Positions 58,643 through 64,000 of a DNA stretch of 64,000 bases are shown one piece after another. The first letter of the stretch is position 1, and each line of letters starts with the position of its first letter. The stretch is from Lewinellaceae bacterium SD302. Its GTDB lineage: Bacteria; Bacteroidota; Bacteroidia; Chitinophagales; Saprospiraceae. The position numbers were made by a program, and so were the translations under genes. The stretch spans positions 1 to 64,000 of the forward strand of contig PDLQ01000008.1 in assembly GCA_002591745.1 (NCBI GenBank). Reading direction: 5' to 3'. Under the pieces are notes generated by a model. It was given only the letters and a program-made list of their open reading frames with translations. It did no database searches and was not told where the DNA came from.

Positions 58643-60103
58643 ATGCGTAAGCTATTTTTCTTCCTGCTACTGCTCACCAACTACACACTTTCCGGCCAGT
58701 CTGAATTTACGATATACGAAAATGGCTACATCTACCCGGACACTACGATGCAACAATTAGGGCGGATCGTCGACTCGCTGAATCTCCAGTATCGCGAATG
58801 TCCGGTGGACCGGAAGTATCGGTCAGTACCCCAGACCATTGGTTATTGCTATTCCTTACCCGGGGTTCGACTCCAGGCTTTCAGCAAGAGAATTGAAAAC
58901 AGTGGAGCCGAGATCAGCAAAGCTTATCTGGAAGAAGCTTACCCGGAAATCGAGATAGAAAGAATTGGCCTGGTTACCAAAGAGACTGGAGAAGACGAGG
59001 TCAGGCTCTCACTTTTGCCCCTCAACTATGGTTACTCTTATGGCCTTTCGCTTGATGAAAAACACTTCGTTGATAGAACTGAGCAAGTATACGCCGTTGC
59101 ACGTGAAGGCTACCTCAACGTTTGGTTACTCAAAACACCTCCAGTATCCGTGCCTATACCCGAACACTACGCCAAAATGATTCAGTACGTAGACTGTATG
59201 ATCGACACCAGTGTAAATATCCTTTTAGAAAATGAAATTGGAGCACGCAAGAAACGAGTAGACGATCAATGGCTGCTTACTACTGAAAATAAGCTTGACG
59301 ACCTTCTGAAAAAGTACCCCGTAGCCGAAATTGATTACCCGGATGATTATTCCGATTCTTCGCATCTCGCCTATGTGGAAAGGGTGAGTGCATGGCGGGT
59401 AAACCGTAATAAGTGGATAACGGAAAACCTCCTGCCGACCCAGGAATTTCAATCCTTACTAAGGCAGGCCATAGACAGGGTAGAAGCTGGAAAGACTACT
59501 GGCGAAAAATGGGAGGAATACCTCGAACTTTATCATTCCGCCGCTCTAGCCTTACGATCCAAGCGCCTGCGTAAGGTGTATGGTTTTTGCAGTCAGGATC
59601 AAGGACCACGGCTACACGAAATGTCCATTGCTCGTTTATCCGCCTCGGCGGTAGATTGGTCAGTATTCGTACGTGCTCACCTTAACATTATGAATGATCG
59701 TTTTGCCAGGATGTCCGATGGAAGCTACGCTTACGGGCGGAGAGGTACTTATCTCGCGGAACTGGAAGCTTTGGGTATCGACGCACCTCGCTTACTGATC
59801 GGGTCGACTCTATCCGTCAAAAATCCTGCCAATAATCACTATTTCAGTCGTTGGGGTCGAATCGGCCGGGCATTATCCGAAGCCGCTGACCGGACCGAGG
59901 TTTATCAACAACTTATCTGGATGATCGAGGACGAAAATCTCGATCTGTATAACCGCCTGACCGCCGTTTATCTGGCCCGCTACCTGATCGAAAACAGTAC
60001 AGGTGGTTCCGTATTCGTTCCGGACGAAACGAGTCAACTGACTTCAGCTTTACTGACCTTGCCAGACGAGATCAGCGAAGTGATTATCGCAATGCCGGAC
60101 TAA
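58643..60103 (+). CDS. Exported protein of unknown function
   Basis: 486 residues: signal peptide MRKLFFFLLLLTNYTLSGQ. The mature region is mostly mixed alpha/beta with no recognised domain; recurring features are acidic helices (KAYLEEAYPEIEIERIG) and a YSDSSHLAYVERVSAWR stretch. Towards the C-terminus several helix pairs (ALGIDAPRLLIGS, YQQLIWMIEDENLDLYN, RLTAVYLARYLIEN) suggest HEAT/TPR-like repeats. Sequence gives no catalytic motif. The gene is isolated, with the composite repeat at 60112 after its stop. Confidence 0.6.
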   Translation: MRKLFFFLLLLTNYTLSGQSEFTIYENGYIYPDTTMQQLGRIVDSLNLQYRECPVDRKYRSVPQTIGYCYSLPGVRLQAFSKRIENSGAEISKAYLEEAYPEIEIERIGLVTKETGEDEVRLSLLPLNYGYSYGLSLDEKHFVDRTEQVYAVAREGYLNVWLLKTPPVSVPIPEHYAKMIQYVDCMIDTSVNILLENEIGARKKRVDDQWLLTTENKLDDLLKKYPVAEIDYPDDYSDSSHLAYVERVSAWRVNRNKWITENLLPTQEFQSLLRQAIDRVEAGKTTGEKWEEYLELYHSAALALRSKRLRKVYGFCSQDQGPRLHEMSIARLSASAVDWSVFVRAHLNIMNDRFARMSDGSYAYGRRGTYLAELEALGIDAPRLLIGSTLSVKNPANNHYFSRWGRIGRALSEAADRTEVYQQLIWMIEDENLDLYNRLTAVYLARYLIENSTGGSVFVPDETSQLTSALLTLPDEISEVIIAMPD

Positions 60104-60111
60104 CCCGGCAC

Positions 60112-60200
60112 TGCTACTTTAGCTGGCGCTGATCGTCGTTCCTCCTCGGAGTTACCTTCGGTGATCGTCCCTTCGGTCCTCAGAGTTGCTAGCCACAAAA
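60112..60200 (-). repeat. Composite repeat element with tandem second unit
   Basis: TGCTACTTT (60112-60120), GCTGATCGTC (60128-60137) and CTCGGAGTT (60145-60153), then a second GTGATCGTCCCTTCGGTCCTC unit (20 of 21 bases: tGATCGTCCCTTCGGTCCTC) and CAGAGTTGCTAGCC. Same modules as 51570. It lies between the convergent unknown gene and the protease-barrel gene. Confidence 0.75.
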
Positions 60201-60238
60201 ATTAATCCAGTGCTCTTAAATGCTAAAACCAAAGCCAC

Positions 60239-63067
60239 TTAAAATGAGCCCTCAACCAGCACCCTCAACCTTAGATCGCTTTCACCTAATGGGGCGAAAA
60301 AATCCGTTGTCAAGCGGTAGGCAGCCTGTAAGCCTACGGTGATGTCCTGGGTATTGAGCCATACATTGTCGAAAAAGACCTCACCACCGGCACTACGCAT
60401 CTCAAAGTCACGGTCAAAAACATCGAGCCCGAAGCTCCCTGTATCAAAAAATGCGTTGAGGCGGATCCGCTTAAAGTAAGTGATGCCGGCGATCCCAAAA
60501 TCGGGGTAAAGCAGTGGCAATTGGTAGTTCACACCCAGCCGAACGGCCCGGTCGTTGAGTGGCGCATAAAAGCCCCGAACGTATTGCATCCGGTCGCTAT
60601 ACTGATAGGGGTTCAGTAATTGTTCATGCTGAACATCCACGTCCAGCCGGAGGCCGTGGTTGCGGTGAAGGCCAGGTAGAAAAATGCTGGAACGTACCAA
60701 CAAGCGGCCGCCCTGATCTGCACCTCCCAGGATACCGTTGGCGGTTAATTGCAAAGACAGTCCCAGCCGGGGCTGTACTTGTTGCAAAGCTCTCCTTTCC
60801 AGCAAACGAAAAAGGAGACTTCCTTCCAAACTAAAGTTATCGTCCGGCAACCGCTCATCCAGTTGGCTGCGGTTCCGGAGCCGGAGATTCGAGAGGGCCA
60901 GGCCCGGCTGCAGTTCAATCACGAAGTTACCGTCTAACCAGCGTAGCGGTACTTCAAGTCCGGCAGAAAGCTCCAGTTCATTAAAGTCACTGCGGTTTAC
61001 GGCCAGACTGTCCAGAAAATCCGGGTTACCCACCAGAACGCTGCGTTCCCTATAACGCCCGGCCAGTTCCATCACCGGGTAAAATCCGCCGTAGCGTAAG
61101 TTGAATCCGCCTCCGGTACGTGCCTCGTTGTAGTTGTAGCTGACGTCAGCGGCCATGCTGATGGTATTCAAGGCATTGGTAGCTTCCACCGCTACGCCCG
61201 GCTCGACGTAACTCCCGTTATAGGACCAGCTGTGCAGGCGGATTCCACCGAAGTGATCGCTGATTTCTTTGGTGGGGAAGTCGGCCCGATCAATCGGCTG
61301 ATCCAGGATATTGCTTCCCTCATTATCGTAAGTGGTAAAGGTCGACTTACTCGACCGAAGCCCGGCTTCTATTTCCAAAGGTGCATTGCGTCGACTGAGT
61401 TCCAATCCGCTGGGCGTCGGACTACTAAAAACCAACTCACCGGCCGGGCCCACGCCAGGAAAGTAGGCCCCGAGCGGATGATCCGTAATCCGGCTCATCG
61501 CTCCGCTGGCTGGATCGAGGCGATAGATTTGGTCGTTACCGTTTCTGGGAGAGGTAAAATAGAGCTGGCCCCGCGGGCCGATGGTTAGATTATCCTTTAG
61601 TTCGTAGCTGAAATCCACCAGTAATTTTGGGGCTTCATCGGCGGCTTTACCGATTTCCTTTTGCAAAATGGCCAACTTGCTGTCCTGGCGGTATAAGCTG
61701 TAAACGGTTTGCCCGTCGGGCGATAAGACCGGCCAGGCAAAAAGCGTCCTTCCTCCGGCCCGCAGCAACGTATCGATGGTCGGGTTTTCCCGGGCATCCA
61801 TGGTCACCAGGGCCGTACCGTCGATGGGGTGGTAGGCTACGGCGACAATCCGTTTACGGTCCGCGCTCAGACTAGGGCTCAGGAATCTTCCTCTTCTGGT
61901 GATGCGCTGCTTGGTCCGGCTGTTGAGATCGAAAAGGATCAGATCGGAGAAGCTTTCGTTCTGGTAGCGTGGATTTTGGCGGGTCTCATTCCAAATGGCC
62001 AGTCCGTTATTTACGCTCAGGTAAGGTTCCCTTTGAAAGCCGATGCGGGTCAACACTTTCACCTTTTGGTCAGGGTCGATTCTCACCAGTTCAGCAGTCC
62101 GGCGGTAAGTCGTGCGCAGAGCAATGATACTGCCATCCTCCTGAGGGTGAGGAAAACGATAGTTCGCCGGCTCATGATGGGGCGGAGACAGGACTGTAAA
62201 ATCATCAGTCGCGCCTTTCTTTTGACTCTGTAGTTGACTGCGGTAATCATCCAACGCGGTGGTGTACAGTGTTTTGGTCGTATGTCCCGTAGCCCGTTTG
62301 AGAGCCCGGCTAAACGGGTAGAGCAGAGATCGATAAGCGGCTCCTTCGGCCAATACGTTTTTCCAAACATCATTTCCGAATTCCCGACGGGCGTAAGTAC
62401 TGTAGAGGTAGCCATAGCGGTAGTGATCCGGCACGAAATCCTTGAAACTACCGTTGCGGGTTTTGGCATAAGTGTAGCGGATTCCAGCAGACTCCATGGC
62501 CCGTAGTTCCCGGAAAAAGGCGGGTAGCCGCCCCCTTCCGCTTCGGGTAAGGCTGGTTTCCATGACTACGGCGTCGCCTTCACTAAACCAGTTTGGAGTC
62601 GCGATACCGGACAAAACCGCCCAGCCATATTGCCCCTGTAAAAAGCTGAAAAGTTTCGTGATGCCCCGACGTTCATTGGCATTTTGCTGTACGTGGCGAA
62701 ATTCGTGGATGGTCAGCAGATCATTCCAGTTGGTCAGGCCTAATTGGTTAAAACTCTGAGGGGGCGTAGTGAAAAATTCTGAGCGGAATGGAGCTAATCC
62801 TACGTAAGCGTTTGGGGTGATGTTCTCCGTTTGTAGTACCAGGTCAAACTTGTAATACTGATCTCCGATACTACGGTTATGCTCCGCCTGTAGCAAGTGC
62901 GCCAGTTTCGCTACCCGCTGAGCCTCGGGCTCGTAGCCGGCCGGAAAAATGACCTTTACGCTATCCGTATCAATCTGCCGCCAATTTACTTTGGGGGGGT
63001 GGAGGCCGATGGCCTGGGCGGTAAGTAAAGCTGGAAATAAAAGTAAAAAGAGGAAGCGGAGTTTCAT
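60239..63067 (-). CDS. Predicted metallopeptidase-beta propeller-outer membrane barrel protein
   Basis: 942 residues from ATG 63065-63067 (MKLRFLFLLLFPALL signal). The N-terminal part has a gluzincin HExxH, HEFRHVQQ at residues 121-128, and a downstream Glu163 in WFSEGDAVV that fits the third zinc ligand of peptidase MA-like proteins. The middle (about 270-560) has WD40/TolB-like blades (SADRKRIVAVAYHPIDG, PVLSPDGQTVYSLY). The C-terminal third is a beta barrel with alternating strands, ending in a phenylalanine (VEGSF), like bacterial surface antigen (Omp85-type) domains. Such a protease-propeller-barrel fusion may cleave substrates at the outer membrane. The function is inferred, not known. 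Confidence 0.75.
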   Translation of the reverse strand: MKLRFLFLLLFPALLTAQAIGLHPPKVNWRQIDTDSVKVIFPAGYEPEAQRVAKLAHLLQAEHNRSIGDQYYKFDLVLQTENITPNAYVGLAPFRSEFFTTPPQSFNQLGLTNWNDLLTIHEFRHVQQNANERRGITKLFSFLQGQYGWAVLSGIATPNWFSEGDAVVMETSLTRSGRGRLPAFFRELRAMESAGIRYTYAKTRNGSFKDFVPDHYRYGYLYSTYARREFGNDVWKNVLAEGAAYRSLLYPFSRALKRATGHTTKTLYTTALDDYRSQLQSQKKGATDDFTVLSPPHHEPANYRFPHPQEDGSIIALRTTYRRTAELVRIDPDQKVKVLTRIGFQREPYLSVNNGLAIWNETRQNPRYQNESFSDLILFDLNSRTKQRITRRGRFLSPSLSADRKRIVAVAYHPIDGTALVTMDARENPTIDTLLRAGGRTLFAWPVLSPDGQTVYSLYRQDSKLAILQKEIGKAADEAPKLLVDFSYELKDNLTIGPRGQLYFTSPRNGNDQIYRLDPASGAMSRITDHPLGAYFPGVGPAGELVFSSPTPSGLELSRRNAPLEIEAGLRSSKSTFTTYDNEGSNILDQPIDRADFPTKEISDHFGGIRLHSWSYNGSYVEPGVAVEATNALNTISMAADVSYNYNEARTGGGFNLRYGGFYPVMELAGRYRERSVLVGNPDFLDSLAVNRSDFNELELSAGLEVPLRWLDGNFVIELQPGLALSNLRLRNRSQLDERLPDDNFSLEGSLLFRLLERRALQQVQPRLGLSLQLTANGILGGADQGGRLLVRSSIFLPGLHRNHGLRLDVDVQHEQLLNPYQYSDRMQYVRGFYAPLNDRAVRLGVNYQLPLLYPDFGIAGITYFKRIRLNAFFDTGSFGLDVFDRDFEMRSAGGEVFFDNVWLNTQDITVGLQAAYRLTTDFFAPLGESDLRLRVLVEGSF

Positions 63068-63125
63068 GTGGTCAAGATACAAGCCCTGCCACAAATGCTA
63101 CATGCTACATAATTTTATTCGATGT

Positions 63126-63506
63126 CTAGGCATTACACGCTCGGCAATAGCCCGATACTACCCCATTGAAATTAGTGGTACGGTAACCAGTGGGTAAATT
63201 GACGGACACTTCCTGGTCCAGACATTCGACTTTATCGCAGTTCAGGCAGCGGAAGTGGAAATGATCGTGGCGATGGTCGTTAGCTTCACATTCGGAACAG
63301 ATGGCAAAATACTGCTTACCGTCATCTGCCACGATCCGGTGAACCAGTCCGTCGTCGCAAAAGCGATTGAGGATACGATAGATGGTGGTACGGTCAGCCT
63401 TGGCAGTGATCTTTTCCTGGATCATCTCATGGCTCAGGGCGGATTCAGCCTCCTGTAATGAGGCCAGAACGGCGGTTTGGGTGGCGGTATTTCGACGTTT
63501 CTTCAA
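63126..63506 (-). CDS. Fur family metalloregulator (Zur/PerR-like)
   Basis: 126 residues, the typical Fur size. The N-terminal winged helix includes ALSHEMIQEK and the recognition helix KADRTTIYRILNRFCDDGLV. The metal-rich segment has HRHDHFHFRCLNCDKVECLD (two Cys of the structural zinc), and the C-terminus SGYCRACNA provides two more Cys. Both metal-sensor His clusters appear intact. A Zur function is suggested by a Zur-like operator upstream of the divergent lipoprotein gene. No other Fur gene is nearby. Confidence 0.85.
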   Translation of the reverse strand: MKKRRNTATQTAVLASLQEAESALSHEMIQEKITAKADRTTIYRILNRFCDDGLVHRIVADDGKQYFAICSECEANDHRHDHFHFRCLNCDKVECLDQEVSVNLPTGYRTTNFNGVVSGYCRACNA

Positions 63507-63562
63507 GCTGCTACAGGTTAGTTCTTTCGGTAGCCTTCAACAATCGGTCATCCGATTAGCAC

Positions 63563-63571
63563 TGCTACTTT
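63563..63571 (-). repeat. AAAGTAGCA word, intergenic
   Basis: Exact TGCTACTTT with flanks gcac and gatagtcc, upstream of the Fur-family gene. Confidence 0.9.
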
Positions 63572-63646
63572 GATAGTCCAAAAAATAAAAACTCCGGGCT
63601 TACCCGAGTTCCATTCCAGGTAATAATTAAAAAATAAATCAACATT

Positions 63647-63679
63647 AATTGCAACATTGTCGCAATTAGAATAGTTTTG
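63647..63679 (+). promoter_or_regulatory. Zur/Fur-like operator and -7 box upstream of the lipoprotein gene
   Basis: AATTGCAAC-ATT-GTCGCAATT (63647-63667) is a near-perfect dyad. TAGTTTTG (63672-63679) matches TAnnTTTG, and the operator covers the -33 region (ATTG at 63648-63651). A bound regulator would block transcription. The TTGC(A/G)AC-n3-GTYGCAA pattern resembles Zur-type boxes in general form. Confidence 0.55.
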
Positions 63680-63704
63680 TACTCGAATTCAAAATACCAT
63701 TCTA

Positions 63705-64000
63705 ATGAAAACAACGAAATACTCACTCTTAAGTTTGCTTTTTCTGGGCTTAGTCTTTTTCTCCGGCTGTGATGATGATGACGACGGAGGCGGCCCAACT
63801 GAAGAAGAAGTAATTACTGATGTAACTCTCTCCCTGACCCCGATCAGCGGTGGAGACGTAGTAAGCCTGACCTTCGTAGACCGTGACGGCGACGGCGGTG
63901 ATGACCCTGTCATTACCGGTGGTACGTTACAAGCCGGTACTACTTACGATGGTTCTATCCAATTCTTCAACCGCTCCGGCGATGAAGACGAGAACGTGAC
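63705..64000 (+). CDS. Lipoprotein, 3' truncated by the window end
   Basis: ATG 63705 opens a signal ending in a lipobox-like FFSGC, then a run of Asp and Gly. The mature part reads EEEVITDVTLSLTPISGGD, then a Ca-binding-like FVDRDGDGGDDP and VITGGTLQAGTTYDGSI. This matches a Bacteroidota lipoprotein pattern often annotated 'type 1 periplasmic binding fold superfamily' and encoded next to TonB-dependent metal receptors. The next gene lies outside the window. The Zur-like operator upstream and the divergent Fur-family gene suggest control by zinc or iron. At least 98 codons are present. Confidence 0.65.
   Translation, partial: MKTTKYSLLSLLFLGLVFFSGCDDDDDGGGPTEEEVITDVTLSLTPISGGDVVSLTFVDRDGDGGDDPVITGGTLQAGTTYDGSIQFFNRSGDEDENV

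Noticed and set aside
2107-63571. The dispersed word as a general transcription terminator
   Set aside because: Most copies are single, several are inside genes, and the perfect palindrome lies between divergent genes. A minority could still terminate.
1-64000. tRNA, rRNA, tmRNA or CRISPR loci
   Set aside because: No cloverleaf with a TTCRA loop, no rRNA core sequence and no regular direct-repeat/spacer array was seen; an automated search would be needed to exclude a tRNA fully.

Overview
This window looks like a chromosome segment of a free-living Bacteroidota, most likely a Saprospiria/Lewinellaceae-type marine bacterium. The evidence is a giant SprB-repeat surface protein with a type IX secretion (T9SS) type-B tail, a small protein with a T9SS type-A tail, Bacteroidota-only domain families (DUF2807/GIN, DUF3078, DUF4230, a NagB-LmbE fusion), no Shine-Dalgarno sites, and -33/-7 promoters of the TTTG-N19-TAnnTTTG class (best case 5585-5615, upstream of parC). 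No rRNA, tRNA, CRISPR array or prophage was seen. Nearly all of the window is ordinary chromosome with about 48 genes on both strands.

Layout. 1-1100: tail of an IS110-like transposase and an intact-looking tyrosine recombinase (xerD type) that has no start codon. 1160-5160 (minus): candidate 29-residue membrane peptide, GIN-domain protein, Mn/Zn/Fe-type ABC ATPase and binding protein without a permease, dienelactone-hydrolase lipoprotein. 5640-14300 (plus): parC, efp, accB, accC, a class A penicillin-binding protein, and a 104-residue protein that is little more than a T9SS sorting tail. 14380-16600 (minus): threonine catabolism (SDR threonine dehydrogenase then kbl). 16760-24640: acetyltransferase, divergent Nramp-like transporter, two TIM-barrel isomerases, hydrolase, MFS transporter, flippase. 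24790-29040: DUF4230, DUF3108, UPF0104 and a small membrane protein, then a MobA-like nucleotidyltransferase. 29300-34130: acyl-CoA dehydrogenase, dnaB, and a sigma factor/unknown/MscS operon. 34480-44650: DUF3078 porin-like protein, SulP-STAS transporter, persulfide-dioxygenase-like MBL-rhodanese protein, methyltransferase, MacB-like permease, O-antigen ligase family, TonB-C protein, membrane protein. 44890-50800: gnd, Rof-like gene, NagB-LmbE fusion, outer-membrane barrel, odhB. 50860-64000: exported protein, the 2247-residue SprB-like protein, exported unknown, a metalloprotease-propeller-barrel protein, a Fur/Zur regulator and a divergent lipoprotein gene with a Zur-like operator.

The main unexplained signal is a dispersed DNA word. 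The 9-mer AAAGTAGCA (reverse TGCTACTTT) was found by eye 23 times in 64 kb, where well under one is expected by chance. Twenty-one copies share a longer consensus of about 20 bp, roughly TTTGRCTWNC-AAAGTAGCA-RTGCT. Fourteen lie between genes and seven lie inside real genes, where most are read in one frame as Ala-Thr-Leu. Several are paired as inverted repeats, one pair as a perfect palindrome between divergent genes, and three are joined to a longer shared module. The density, fixed length, occurrence inside genes and frame preference resemble a DNA-uptake or other protein-recognition word more than an ordinary terminator or an insertion sequence. That functional reading is inference.
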